Assembly (NCBI GenBank): GCA_937960785.1 | Contig: CALGOZ010000115.1 | Coordinates: forward strand, 1 to 64,000 | Source: an uncultured Pseudogracilibacillus sp. | GTDB taxonomy: Bacteria > Bacillota > Bacilli > Bacillales > Amphibacillaceae | Direction: 5' to 3' | Length of the DNA stretch: 64,000 nucleotides | Shown: positions 45,627-54,590 of the stretch, piece by piece | How the letters are laid out: every line of letters starts with the position of its first letter | Numbering within the stretch: position 1 is the stretch's first letter | Position numbers and translations under genes: made by a program | The notes under the pieces: generated by a model | Told to the model about the DNA's origin: nothing | Seen by the model: the letters and a program-made list of their open reading frames with translations, nothing else | Databases searched by the model: none

Positions 45627-46297
45627 TGTTAAACAAAAAACAAATACGCTATGTCTTAGATACGATGGGGCAGATGTTTCCAAATGCCCACTGTGAATTA
45701 ATTCATCGAAATCCCTTTGAACTAACGATTGCAGTGCTTCTTTCAGCGCAAACGACTGACGAAAATGTTAATCGTGTGACGAGGGATTTATTCGAAAAAT
45801 ATAAAACACCGGAAGACTATTTAGCTGTTGATGTAAAAGAATTAGAAGAAGATATTCGTTCGATTGGATTGTTTCGGACGAAAGCAAAAAACATCCAAAA
45901 GCTATGTAAAATGTTAATTGAAGAGTATGATGGAGAAATTCCACAAACTCGTGAAGAACTAGAGCGTTTTCCGGGTGTAGGTCGGAAAACAGCAAACGTC
46001 GTCGTTTCTGTCGCCTTTGGTGTACCCGCAATTGCGGTAGATACTCACGTAGAACGAGTTGCAAAACGTTTAGGCATCTGTCGTTGGAAAGATTCAGTCC
46101 TACAAGTGGAAAAAACTTTAATGAAAAAAATTCCAAAGGAAGAGTGGAGCATTTCGCACCATCGTTTTATATTTTTCGGTCGTTACCATTGTAAAGCGCA
46201 AAATCCGAATTGCGATGCTTGTCCTTTATTAGAAATTTGTCGAGAAGGACAAAAGCGAATGCGAAAAAGAGAGCGAGAAAGGTTTCACAAAAAGTAA
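45626..46297 (+). CDS. nth: Endonuclease III
   Basis: This 223-residue DNA glycosylase/AP lyase removes oxidised pyrimidines. It has the helix-hairpin-helix LERFPGVGRKTANVV with the catalytic Lys, the catalytic Asp in AVDTHVERV, and a 4Fe-4S cluster motif C-x6-C-x2-C-x5-C from CKAQNPNC to CPLLEIC. ATG 45626 overlaps the dnaD stop; the open frame from 45599 lies in dnaD. In B. subtilis ypoC follows; it is missing here. Confidence 0.96.
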   Translation: MLNKKQIRYVLDTMGQMFPNAHCELIHRNPFELTIAVLLSAQTTDENVNRVTRDLFEKYKTPEDYLAVDVKELEEDIRSIGLFRTKAKNIQKLCKMLIEEYDGEIPQTREELERFPGVGRKTANVVVSVAFGVPAIAVDTHVERVAKRLGICRWKDSVLQVEKTLMKKIPKEEWSISHHRFIFFGRYHCKAQNPNCDACPLLEICREGQKRMRKRERERFHKK

Positions 46298-46660
46298 GAA
46301 ACCTAATCTTGTCTTAAGCTTTACTACATAAAGCTATCTACAAGAAGTAACTAACTTACAAAGTAGTATTTTGCGAGTTAGTTTCTAAACAAAGTACTTA
46401 TTGGAACGCTCCACTATGTAAGTTTTTGGAAAAAGCATATCAGCTTTACCAATAGATGACTTGCTTTAAGTAAGTCAATAAATAATGACTTACAGAGAGC
46501 CGAAAGCAATGAAGTAAATTTAAAATCTTCCTAGTTCAGAGGAATATTAGTTAAGTGTTATGTTGTGTTATAGTTACTAGAGGCAGATTATGCAATCATA
46601 TCCAAGAAAGCTAAAAAAACCTATCAAATTAAATAGAAATATTGATTATGAGCAAGAATA
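46298..46660. other. Gene-free stretch after nth
   Basis: About 360 bases with no credible reading frame. It has two weak inverted repeats (AACTAACTTAC with a partial complement near 46375-46388, and GACTT...AAGTC near 46461-46480). No transposon end, RNA gene or match to the missing ypoC could be recognised. Confidence 0.55.
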
Positions 46661-46706
46661 AATGGACTGAGTTTCTTTTTTATATAGAAACTCAGTCCAT
46701 TTGTTC
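46661..46706. terminator. Bidirectional terminator downstream of ponA
   Basis: A perfect 17-base stem, AAATGGACTGAGTTTCT (46661-46677) with its complement (46686-46702), is bounded by A and T runs. It should end the minus-strand recU-ponA transcript. Confidence 0.85.
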
Positions 46707-46749
46707 ATTTAGAGGTTAGCTTTTAATGTCTAAGGTTAATTAATTAAAG

Positions 46750-49380
46750 TTAAGCTTCTCCTTCCTCATCCTCATCTTTTGGTTCATCTTCATTCGGCTC
46801 TTCCTCTGGTGGTGGAGTGTCGATTGTAATCGAAGTTGTCTTTGTATCGCCACGTCCTTGAGCTGTAACAGGGGTAACAGATATTGTATATGTTTGATTT
46901 GGCTCGATATCTGTAATTTGTAAATTAGTTTGTGATAGAGTCTGTTTTTGACCACCATTTATTACTACTTCAAATTGAGCTTGTGGTCCATCGTAACCCC
47001 AACTTACGTTAATTACGTTATTTGTTTCATCATAATTAGCAGTTAAATTGCCTACAGCAGGTATATCGATTTCTTCTGCTTTTACATTTACATTTACCGA
47101 ACGAGGTTCACTTGTCACTCCCGACTCTTCATCTTTTGCTATTACTTCAATTGTATAGGTTACACCTTCTTCTACAGAACGTATCGTTGCGGATAAGTCC
47201 TTCGTAGATGTTAAGTTCCTCTTATTACCTGAATCGACGCTAAAGTTTACATCGAATATGACATTTTCGGAATCATCATAATCCCAACTAATATTTATTT
47301 CATTCGCTCCTTCATCGTAGGTTGCTTTTAAATTACTTACCGGATCTAACTTATCTACCTTTGTAGATACAGATGTCGGCTCCGTTCCTTTTACGAATAG
47401 TTCTTTTACGACGTTATCAGAAGATGTAAATTCGTTAGCAATAACTGGAGGATTCGAACCTTTTTCAATCGCAACTTCAACTACAGAGCTTGGTTTTGTA
47501 AAATCTGCTGTTTCAATACCTTCTGAGATTTTTGTCATCGTCTGTTTAAATATCGCATGTGGTATTTGTGTATTTGGTATAATTCGTGTATTTTCCTTTG
47601 GATATCCGGTCCATATCCCAATCGAATAATTCGTTGTATAACCGACGAACCAAGAGTTGTTGGCTCCGGATTTTCCTTTTACGTTCGTAGTACCAGTTTT
47701 TCCGGCTACGGGCAAGTGAGGGATATTTGCATTTGTTCCGGTACCGCTCCGGACAACGTCTTTTAGCATGTCTGTAACCATATAGGCTGTATAATCGGCC
47801 ATTACTGCTTCTGAACTAGGTTTTAAGTCGACGACCGAATCATCTGGAAATACGACTTTTGTTACCGCATAGGGCTCTGTATAAATACCTTCGTTACCAA
47901 AAGCACTAAAGGCTCCTGCTAATTGTAAAGGTGTAACAGACGTTGCTGTACCTCCGATTGCATCTTGGGGTGCTAAATGTTTGTCAGCGAATTCTATGCC
48001 TAAGTTTTCGGCGAACTTTTTCGCTCGGTCTGGACCAATTTCCATAAACGTTTTAACAGCTGGTACGTTAAAGGAATGTTTCAATGCTTCTCGAGCAGAA
48101 ATCCAACCACGATAATTTCGATCCCAGTTACGGATTTCATGACCAGAACCTGTTCTATAAGGTTTATCATCATTTATTTGATGATAGGTCGACCATTTTT
48201 CGTATTCAATCGCAGGTCCGTAAGATAGGATAGGTTTAATCGTCGAACCTGGCTGACGATCAAGTTTAATCGCATAGTTATCACCCATTACATTCTCACG
48301 ATTTCGACTTCCGCCGATTGCGCGAATTGCCCCGGTCTTCGTATCTACTACAGCTACACCAGCTTGTAAATCCTCATCTGGATAAGGAATCGGATTATTT
48401 TCACTATCGGTTAATAAAAACTCTACATGTTCTTGAATAGAAGGGTCTAAATTTGTATGAATTTCTAATCCTGCTGAGAATACATCTACGTCTGGTAATT
48501 TTTCTTCAATCTCTTTTATTGCCTGTTGACGAAATGCTTCGTAAGGTAAAGACTTTGGCTTTTTCTCGGTTAAAACGGACTCCACATCGATCTTACGTGC
48601 TTCTTCGGCTTCTTTTTCATCGATTTTATTATGACGGACCATTAATGTAAGAACAGTATCGACCCGTTCTTGCATTAAATCCGGATTTTCAAATGGGTTA
48701 TACGCGGATGGGCGTTGTGGAAGCCCGGCTAACATAGCCGCTTGAACTAAGTTAAGCTCATCTAAATCATCGATATCGAAATATACTTCCGCAGCCTTAG
48801 CAACTCCATAAGCATTTTGACCATAAAAAATTGTATTTAAATACATTTCCAAAATTTGTTCTTTAGAAAATTCCTGTTCTAATTTTATTGCTAACCACTG
48901 CTCTTGAACTTTTAGTTTTAATTTTTTTTCAGGAGTTAAAAACATATTTTCAACGACTTGTTGCGTAATCGTACTTGCACCTTCTGAACCAAAACCATGT
49001 TTAATATTTGCGATAATTGCACTACCAATCCGTTGTAAATCGATACCTCGATGTTTAAAAAAACGGGCATCTTCCGTTGCAATTACAGCGTCAATTAATA
49101 TATCTGGTAAATCTTCGTACTTTACGTTTGTTCTATTTTCAGTACCGATATCGGCGAAGACATTTCCATCTTTATCATAAAATTTTGATGAATAGGGTAC
49201 ATTTAATTTATCTACATCAAGTTTAGGTGCTGTTGCAATGAAATAACCGAAAGTTGTTGCAACACCTATGAAGAATAATACAATTAATGTAGAAATGGTG
49301 AGTATAATCTTTTTCCAAAGTGGTGTTTTCTTTTTAGCTATTTGCTTTTTTCGTGCTGTTCGTGACTGCCTTTTTGTCAT
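46750..49380 (-). CDS. ponA: Penicillin-binding protein 1A, class A
   Basis: This 876-residue bifunctional peptidoglycan synthase has a basic cytoplasmic tail and one membrane helix (about 28-50). The GT51 glycosyltransferase domain shows ATEDARFFKHRGID and GASTITQQVVENMFL. The transpeptidase domain has the SxxK motif in RQPGSTIKP, SFN in LKHSFNVPAVK and VAGKTGTT. After about residue 690 come two fibronectin type III repeats (each with ISWDYD- or VSWGYD-like strands) and an acidic tail. The extended C-terminus is common in Bacillaceae PBP1. It lies 40 bases after recU. Confidence 0.95.
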   Translation of the reverse strand: MTKRQSRTARKKQIAKKKTPLWKKIILTISTLIVLFFIGVATTFGYFIATAPKLDVDKLNVPYSSKFYDKDGNVFADIGTENRTNVKYEDLPDILIDAVIATEDARFFKHRGIDLQRIGSAIIANIKHGFGSEGASTITQQVVENMFLTPEKKLKLKVQEQWLAIKLEQEFSKEQILEMYLNTIFYGQNAYGVAKAAEVYFDIDDLDELNLVQAAMLAGLPQRPSAYNPFENPDLMQERVDTVLTLMVRHNKIDEKEAEEARKIDVESVLTEKKPKSLPYEAFRQQAIKEIEEKLPDVDVFSAGLEIHTNLDPSIQEHVEFLLTDSENNPIPYPDEDLQAGVAVVDTKTGAIRAIGGSRNRENVMGDNYAIKLDRQPGSTIKPILSYGPAIEYEKWSTYHQINDDKPYRTGSGHEIRNWDRNYRGWISAREALKHSFNVPAVKTFMEIGPDRAKKFAENLGIEFADKHLAPQDAIGGTATSVTPLQLAGAFSAFGNEGIYTEPYAVTKVVFPDDSVVDLKPSSEAVMADYTAYMVTDMLKDVVRSGTGTNANIPHLPVAGKTGTTNVKGKSGANNSWFVGYTTNYSIGIWTGYPKENTRIIPNTQIPHAIFKQTMTKISEGIETADFTKPSSVVEVAIEKGSNPPVIANEFTSSDNVVKELFVKGTEPTSVSTKVDKLDPVSNLKATYDEGANEINISWDYDDSENVIFDVNFSVDSGNKRNLTSTKDLSATIRSVEEGVTYTIEVIAKDEESGVTSEPRSVNVNVKAEEIDIPAVGNLTANYDETNNVINVSWGYDGPQAQFEVVINGGQKQTLSQTNLQITDIEPNQTYTISVTPVTAQGRGDTKTTSITIDTPPPEEEPNEDEPKDEDEEGEA

Positions 49381-49419
49381 AGCCTTTCCTCCGTTTCACA
49401 TTATCTGTAATAAAAAGGT

Positions 49420-50010
49420 TTATTCAAAATAGATTCGTTGAACAATTGATAAATAATCAACTCTAGCATTATATGTAAACGGAATTTTATATCCATCTTT
49501 TTTAATCGTTTCAAAAGGTATAGATTTACGTCCTCCCTTTAACATATTGTCCCAATGAGAGATAATTTTTTCACTTGGGATTAAATATGTTTCGTTGTAC
49601 ATTGTAAATCGAATAATAACAAAACAAATTCCGTCATGTTCTAAAACTGCTCGCATATGTTCAATTTGATGTTCATGGAAATTTACGAGGGGGAAAGACG
49701 TTTTGTTTTTCGTTTCTTTTGCTTCAAAATCAATATATTTTCCTCTATAAACACCGTTGTAATCTGTCGTTGCTTTTTGTCGGAAATATCCTTCCGTAAT
49801 TTTTGCTGCACTTCGTTTTGGATAATCGATATTTACAATTTGAATTGGTGTCGGTATTTTATGCACAAGTGCTTTTTTCATCGTAAGATAATATTGATTT
49901 GTAGCATTAATATCTTCTTCCAAAGACATTCCGCGATTGGCATAGTTAACCGGTTGTCTTTTTGAAGCCTGAGTGCTTCTTCGACTTCTTAGGCCTTGAG
50001 GATAATTCAT
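49420..50010 (-). CDS. recU: Holliday junction resolvase RecU
   Basis: This 196-residue structure-specific endonuclease resolves recombination intermediates in Bacillota. It has RGMSLEEDINATNQYY, TTDYNGVYRGKYIDFEAKET with the catalytic acidic residues and lysine, and FHEHQIEHMRAV. ATG 50010 lies 8 bases after GGAGG; GTG 50016 is inside the spacer. First gene of the recU-ponA operon, the standard arrangement. Confidence 0.95.
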   Translation of the reverse strand: MNYPQGLRSRRSTQASKRQPVNYANRGMSLEEDINATNQYYLTMKKALVHKIPTPIQIVNIDYPKRSAAKITEGYFRQKATTDYNGVYRGKYIDFEAKETKNKTSFPLVNFHEHQIEHMRAVLEHDGICFVIIRFTMYNETYLIPSEKIISHWDNMLKGGRKSIPFETIKKDGYKIPFTYNARVDYLSIVQRIYFE

Positions 50011-50234
50011 GTTCACTACCTCCTAACATACTATTATAATGGGATTAACGATAATGAGCAACGAGATAGAATAGTATTTTTTCGAAAAGGGTTTGAACTT
50101 TTGATACAATTGTAATTCTGATGAATTATAAAATATATTATGAAAAAATTTCAGTTGAAAATATGACTGTCTTATCCGATAATACAGTATAGAATTAAAT
50201 AATTATTTAACATCGATAAAATTACAATAAGGTG

Positions 50235-50621
50235 ATGGATAAAAAATTGTTTGAAAAAAAGAAAAACCTACACACTTTATCAAAACAATTAGTAAACTAT
50301 ACGGTCCAATTAGAAAAAATATTTAAGGATTCATCGATTCAGCCAGAAAATAATGAGCAATTTTTTTCCTTTGTAAAAAAAGAAACAGAGGATATGTTTA
50401 AAGATTTAGAAACTTGGGAAAGATTGCTTCAATATTTTCAAGCTCAAGGTAATACGATTATATTTCAACCAATGCTCGAATCAGCAATCGATAATATGAA
50501 AGCCTTAATTATGCATAGTTATTATAAAGATGTACGCCGTCGTCGTTATATGGAAATAAAACGTTCTTGTGTTTATACATTTCGTTTTGTATTGGAGAAG
50601 ATTGAAAATGAGTATGGATAA
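50235..50621 (+). CDS. yppE: YppE-like protein (DUF1798 type)
   Basis: This 128-residue, helical cytoplasmic protein (KKLFEKKKNLHTLSKQLVNY start; MKALIMHSYYKDVRRRRYME later) is of unknown function. ATG 50235 is only 2-3 bases from its AAGGTG site, so the GTG at 50232 or weak translation are possible. It overlaps cdd by 14 bases. The name rests on its place opposite recU and on overall pattern. Confidence 0.7.
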   Translation: MDKKLFEKKKNLHTLSKQLVNYTVQLEKIFKDSSIQPENNEQFFSFVKKETEDMFKDLETWERLLQYFQAQGNTIIFQPMLESAIDNMKALIMHSYYKDVRRRRYMEIKRSCVYTFRFVLEKIENEYG

Positions 50622-51000
50622 ATTAATTCAAAAAGCTTCTGAAGCACAGCAAAATGCTTATGCACCTTATTCGAATTTTAAGGTAGGGGCAGCTCTTTTA
50701 ACGAAGCTGGATACAATTTTCACTGGTGCAAATATAGAAAACAGCTCCTATTCGTTAACTTGTTGTGCAGAAAGAATCGCTATTTTCAAAGCTATATCCG
50801 AAGGTGAAAGATATTTCAAACGTCTTGTGATCATAGGCGATACGGAAAAGCCAATTCAACCTTGCGGGGCTTGTCGTCAAGTAATGGCTGAATTTTTCGA
50901 TGATAAGGTGGAAATTTTGTTAATGAACAATAAAGGGGATAAAGAACAGACCACAATCTCAAGGCTATTACCGAGTTCTTTTTCATTATACGATAATTGA
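50608..51000 (+). CDS. cdd: Cytidine deaminase
   Basis: This 130-residue zinc enzyme deaminates cytidine and deoxycytidine in pyrimidine salvage. Zinc ligands and the catalytic Glu are in TCCAERIAIF and QPCGACRQVM; YAPYSNFKVGAALLT and GANIENSSYSLT bind substrate. ATG 50608 follows GGAGAAG by 7 bases. In B. subtilis cdd lies beside era, so here it sits in a different neighbourhood, coupled to yppE. Confidence 0.94.
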   Translation: MSMDKLIQKASEAQQNAYAPYSNFKVGAALLTKLDTIFTGANIENSSYSLTCCAERIAIFKAISEGERYFKRLVIIGDTEKPIQPCGACRQVMAEFFDDKVEILLMNNKGDKEQTTISRLLPSSFSLYDN

Positions 51001-51013
51001 AGCAAGTCAATCT

Positions 51014-51048
51014 AAAAAGCCCCTAAAGGGTACACTCTAGGGGCCTTT
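51014..51048. terminator. Bidirectional terminator between cdd and the sortase gene
   Basis: GCCCCTA pairs with TAGGGGC around a 12-base loop. The T-run is stronger on the minus strand (TTTTTAGA after the sortase gene). Confidence 0.8.
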
Positions 51049-51066
51049 AATGAAAAAGTGCTACAT

Positions 51067-51645
51067 TTAATCAACCTTTGGGTAAGCATAAATAACGTAT
51101 CGCTCTGGTGCACTACCAATATAATTAAATGGATAGCAAGTAGATATCGTCAATACTTCGTCTTTACGATTTAAATCGATTACCGTTGTATCATCAGCAT
51201 CGACGATTTCATTATCGACAAATTCATAAATAAAGACACCATTTTCCATTTTTACGTGGAACTCATCGCCATGTTCTAATTCACCAAAATTGCGAAATAC
51301 AGTATCTCGGTGGCCAGAGAGTAAAATTTGGCGATTTTCACCTGGATAACCTGTATCTGTATAATGACCGACACCATATTTTAATTCCTCTTCATCGGTA
51401 CCTTCAACGATTGGTAACTCCCGGTCTAATTTAGGGATGTATAGCATACCAATCGTTTCGCCTTCATAAAAGTCATAGTTTTCACTAATATTTTCATCTA
51501 CTTCCCGGACAATTTCCTCAGATACAAAAGATTTTGCTTCACTTAATCGTTTACCTTCATTTATACTCGAGTCAAAAATTTGATATCCGCCGTATCCGAG
51601 TAGAACAATCCCTGCTACAACGAATAAATAAGATAAAAAGCGCAT
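51067..51645 (-). CDS. Class D sortase
   Basis: This 192-residue cysteine transpeptidase has an N-terminal membrane anchor (about residues 4-24). The catalytic triad is visible: His in LLSGHRDTVF, Cys in LTISTCYPF, and Arg in ERYVIYA. Class D enzymes anchor LPxTx-type proteins to the wall. ATG 51645 lies 8 bases after GGGGGTG; the frame is open upstream to 51747 but that leader is not sortase-like. No protein with an LPxT-type C-terminal signal occurs in the window, so the substrate is unknown. Confidence 0.9.
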   Translation of the reverse strand: MRFLSYLFVVAGIVLLGYGGYQIFDSSINEGKRLSEAKSFVSEEIVREVDENISENYDFYEGETIGMLYIPKLDRELPIVEGTDEEELKYGVGHYTDTGYPGENRQILLSGHRDTVFRNFGELEHGDEFHVKMENGVFIYEFVDNEIVDADDTTVIDLNRKDEVLTISTCYPFNYIGSAPERYVIYAYPKVD

Positions 51646-51717
51646 TAACTCATACACCCCCCAAGAATACACTTCGCCATTTATTGCCAGTTGAATTAAA
51701 ACGATATAGTTACGAAT

Positions 51718-51747
51718 ATTATAGCAAAGTAATTGTATTACTGACAA
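51718..51747 (-). promoter_or_regulatory. Sigma-A promoter of the sortase gene
   Basis: On the minus strand, TTGTCA (51747-51742) and TATAAT (51723-51718) are 18 bases apart, with TGC giving an extended -10. Confidence 0.65.
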
Positions 51748-51788
51748 CTAGTAAATTTGCATGTATTTTTATACTTACGATGAATATA

Positions 51789-51816
51789 ATGACATACGGG
51801 ATTAACATGATATAAT
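51789..51816 (+). promoter_or_regulatory. Sigma-A promoter of gpsB
   Basis: ATGACA (51789-51794) and TATAAT (51811-51816) are 16 bases apart, with an extended -10 TGA. The gene starts 27 bases later. Confidence 0.65.
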
Positions 51817-51843
51817 ATAAGTAAAAGATGAGCGAGGTGATAC

Positions 51844-52155
51844 ATGATCATGGATCAAATCCGCCTAACAGTCGAAGATATTGTAAATAAAGAATTTAAA
51901 AAGTCAATGCGTGGGTACAATGAAGAGGAAGTCGACCAATTTTTAGATACGATTATAGAGGATTATGAAACCTTTCAAAGACAAATTCGTTCTTTAGAGG
52001 AAGAGGTAAAACGATTAAAACAACGAACATCAACTAGCCATAACCGTTCAACGAATGTATCACAACAAGCACCTGTTAATTATGACATATTAAAACGAAT
52101 ATCTAATTTGGAGAAGGCAGTTTTTGGACCAAAAGTAACCGAAAATGGTGAATAA
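51844..52155 (+). CDS. gpsB: Cell division protein GpsB
   Basis: This 103-residue DivIVA-family coiled-coil protein shuttles PBP1 between septum and side wall. The membrane-binding N-terminal domain reads LTVEDIVNKEFKKSMRGYNE and contains the conserved EVDQFLDTIIEDYE. A short linker leads to a C-terminal trimerising helix (DILKRISNLEKAVFG). It lies 130 bases from the sortase and 6 kb from ponA. The usual upstream neighbour ypsA is absent. Confidence 0.93.
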   Translation: MIMDQIRLTVEDIVNKEFKKSMRGYNEEEVDQFLDTIIEDYETFQRQIRSLEEEVKRLKQRTSTSHNRSTNVSQQAPVNYDILKRISNLEKAVFGPKVTENGE

Positions 52156-52172
52156 TACATGGCGATACATAA

Positions 52173-52201
52173 TTGAGCTTGAGCTATACGTATGTTATAA
52201 T
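52173..52201 (+). promoter_or_regulatory. Sigma-A promoter of rnpB
   Basis: TTGAGC (52173-52178) and TATAAT (52196-52201) are 17 bases apart, with extended -10 TGT. It ends 7 bases before the predicted RNA 5' end. Confidence 0.8.
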
Positions 52202-52206
52202 ACGTA

Positions 52207-52622
52207 TTGGATACTCATGTAATCGCTGCATGATTTTAAATCATGTAGAGGAAAGTCCATGCTCACACAAGCTGTGATGCTTGTAGTGTTCATGCTTGAC
52301 GAAACCATAAGTCAAGGTCATCGTGAGTAATCGCGATGAACGGCAAGATCAATCCTAAGTCTTCTTACTATAGAAGATATGGAAAGATCTTTGAAAGTGC
52401 CACAGTGACGATGCGGAGTGGAAACACTCCGAGTGGAACGCGGTAAACCCCATGAGTGAGCAACCCAAATTATGGTAGGGGCACCTCTTCGATTAGGAAA
52501 CCGAACGAAAGAAGGGGACGAGTAATACAGTTACTCGTAGATAAATGATTACAACCGGAGTACGAGGTTGACCACCGTTTGTAGTACAAAGGTACAGAAC
52601 ATGGCTTATCGAGTATCCAAAG
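52207..52622 (+). ncRNA. rnpB: RNase P RNA, Bacillus type B
   Basis: This is the catalytic RNA that removes tRNA 5' leaders. Conserved blocks are TAATCGCTGCA with AGAGGAAAGTCCATGCTC near the 5' end, GAAAGTGCCACAGTGACGA, GTGGAACGCGGTAAACCCC, and AGTACAAAGGTACAGAACAT near the 3' end. The ends pair (GGATACTC at 52209-52216 with GAGTATCC at 52611-52618, helix P1). The layout is the type B of B. subtilis. Exact ends are inferred from the P1 helix. Confidence 0.95.
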
Positions 52623-52628
52623 GGTCAA

Positions 52629-52686
52629 AGTAAAAACCTATTAAGCAGTTGGTGTAAACTGTTAGTAGGTTTTTACTTTTTTATTT
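52629..52686 (+). terminator. Intrinsic terminator after rnpB
   Basis: GTAAAAACCTA pairs with TAGGTTTTTAC with an inner CAGT/ACTG-like extension, and a T-run follows. Confidence 0.85.
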
Positions 52687-52702
52687 TAGAAGGGATGACA
52701 AC

Positions 52703-53833
52703 ATGAAGGAAGAAATTACATTATTAGCTACTAGTGCAATGGGGTTAGAAGCAATTGTAGCCCGCGAAGTTAGAAGTTTAGGTTATAAACCAAAAGTTGA
52801 TAATGGCAAAATAACGTTTCATGCCCCAATTTCTGCAATCCCACGTACGAACTTATGGTTAAGAACCGCTGATCGTGTAAAGTTAGTAGTCGGAGAGACT
52901 AAAATTGAAACGTTCGAGCAATTATATGAATGGATATATTCTTTACCGTGGGAGCAGTTTATTCCTGAGGATGGGAAATTCCCTGTCATTGGAAAGTCTC
53001 ATAAATCTAAACTATACAGTGTTCGGCATTGTCAATCCATTACGAAAAAGGCAATTGTAGATCGTCTAAAACAAAAACACGGCATAGCGAATCGTCTTCC
53101 AGAAACCGGAGCTTTATATCGGGTTGAAATTGCTCTTTTAAAAGATATTGCCACTGTTACGATTGATACTTCCGGTGAAGGATTACATAAACGAGGATAC
53201 CGGATAGGGCAGGGGGATGCACCTTTAAAAGAAACATTAGCTGCAGCCCTTGTGTTATTAACGAATTGGCAGCCTGATTGTTATTTAATCGATCCGATGT
53301 GTGGTTCTGGTACAATCCCGATAGAGGCAGCCTTAATCGGACAAAATATCGCGCCAGGATTCAATCGCTCTTTTGCTTCTGAAAATTGGACTTGGATTGG
53401 TCAATCGGCCTGGGAAGAGGCTTTTACTGAAGCTGAAGATTATGCTAAATACGATCAACCATTGCAAATACATGGATATGATATTGATCATCGAATGATT
53501 AAAGTAAGTAAAGCAAACGCAATGGAAGCTGGTCTTGTCGATTTAATCGAGTGGAAGCAAATGCAATTGAAGGACCTTGCAATTAAGGAAGAGGGGGGGT
53601 ATATCATAAGTAATCCACCCTATGGAGAACGTTTAAAAGATGAAGCTTACGTTACTTATTTATACAAAACCTTAGGTGATAAATTAAATCCTCATCCAAC
53701 ATGGAGTGTATATATTCTAACAGCATATAAACAATTTGAAAAATATTACGGTAAAAAAGCAACGAAAAAACGCAAGCTTTTCAACGGTTTTATCGAAACA
53801 GATTATTATCAATATTTCGGTAAGAAAGTATAA
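52703..53833 (+). CDS. ypsC: 23S rRNA (guanine-N2) methyltransferase, YpsC/RlmL type
   Basis: This 376-residue SAM-dependent methyltransferase acts on rRNA. It has an N-terminal THUMP-type RNA-binding region (about 45-155), the SAM motif IDPMCGSGTIPIEAAL (about 198) and the catalytic SNPPYGERL (about 308). It corresponds to the N-terminal half of E. coli RlmL (RlmL proper), the usual situation in bacilli. It follows rnpB, as in B. subtilis. Confidence 0.92.
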   Translation: MKEEITLLATSAMGLEAIVAREVRSLGYKPKVDNGKITFHAPISAIPRTNLWLRTADRVKLVVGETKIETFEQLYEWIYSLPWEQFIPEDGKFPVIGKSHKSKLYSVRHCQSITKKAIVDRLKQKHGIANRLPETGALYRVEIALLKDIATVTIDTSGEGLHKRGYRIGQGDAPLKETLAAALVLLTNWQPDCYLIDPMCGSGTIPIEAALIGQNIAPGFNRSFASENWTWIGQSAWEEAFTEAEDYAKYDQPLQIHGYDIDHRMIKVSKANAMEAGLVDLIEWKQMQLKDLAIKEEGGYIISNPPYGERLKDEAYVTYLYKTLGDKLNPHPTWSVYILTAYKQFEKYYGKKATKKRKLFNGFIETDYYQYFGKKV

Positions 53834-53847
53834 GAGACAAAAATAAT

Positions 53848-53882
53848 AAAATCCGGAACTATTAGTAGTCCGGATTTTTATA
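53848..53882. terminator. Bidirectional terminator between ypsC and sco
   Basis: AAAATCCGG pairs with CCGGATTTT, extended by an inner ACTA/TAGT pair, with T-runs both ways. Confidence 0.85.
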
Positions 53883-53921
53883 TTTAAAGGGTTTTTTAAT
53901 TCTTATGCTATTATTGTCTTC

Positions 53922-54518
53922 TTAGTTAATCGTACGCATGACGCGTTTGTAAGCACGATCGACATCGAAATCTTCACCCATTACGAAGTTTTCTAATAAG
54001 TTATCATCTTCGTCGATAAAGTACATCCAAGTTGAGTGAATAATTTCTCCTGAACCAGGATCTCTAAACATAAATGGTGGTCTTAAGTTTTCCCCGAGAC
54101 GTGCAATATCTTCAACATCTCCCGTGAGGAAATACCATCCTTGGTCATCTGATGTTACTTGGAATCGTCCAGCATAGTCTCGTAATACCTCTGGTGTATC
54201 TCTTTCAGGGTCTACTGTGATTGTTATAAATTCAACCTTCTCACCGAAGACACCTTCTTTTTCGAGCTTATTACGTAATTTAGACAACTCTAAAGTTGTA
54301 ACTGGACAAATATCTGGGCATTGGGTGTACATGAATTCAATAATTTTTGCTGTCTTTTTCATTTCGCCCATATGAAATTCTTCACCAAAAGCAGTTTCTA
54401 GAATAATATCGTCAGGAATATTAGCACTACCTGGACGGATGACTTTCAGATAGAAAATTCCAAGGCCGATTCCAAGTAGAATAACTACTGTGGCGATGAT
54501 GTAATAACTCTTCTTCAT
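53922..54518 (-). CDS. SCO1/SenC copper chaperone for cytochrome oxidase
   Basis: This 198-residue thioredoxin-fold protein delivers copper to the CuA site of oxidase subunit II. The metal ligands are visible: CPDICP (two Cys) near residue 68 and the His in EIIHSTWMYF. The N-terminus is a plain membrane anchor with no lipobox cysteine, unlike B. subtilis YpmQ-type lipoproteins. It lies directly downstream of the oxidase genes, past a hairpin, with a strong AAAGGAGG site. Confidence 0.93.
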   Translation of the reverse strand: MKKSYYIIATVVILLGIGLGIFYLKVIRPGSANIPDDIILETAFGEEFHMGEMKKTAKIIEFMYTQCPDICPVTTLELSKLRNKLEKEGVFGEKVEFITITVDPERDTPEVLRDYAGRFQVTSDDQGWYFLTGDVEDIARLGENLRPPFMFRDPGSGEIIHSTWMYFIDEDDNLLENFVMGEDFDVDRAYKRVMRTIN

Positions 54519-54542
54519 GTAGTTTATGAGCCTCCTTTAATT

Positions 54543-54579
54543 AAATAAATAAAGAGGGAAGTCATCTTCCCTCTTTATT
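54543..54579 (-). terminator. Hairpin between oxidase subunit I and sco
   Basis: A perfect 14-base stem (AATAAAGAGGGAAG at 54548-54561 with its complement at 54566-54579) has a 4-base loop. The minus-strand tail TATTTAATT is only moderately T-rich. Confidence 0.7.
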
Positions 54580-54590
54580 CTACCACGATA

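Noticed and set aside
46298..46660. Possible insertion-sequence remnant or missing ypoC
   Set aside because: No terminal inverted repeats, target duplication, transposase fragment or YpoC-like translation could be seen.
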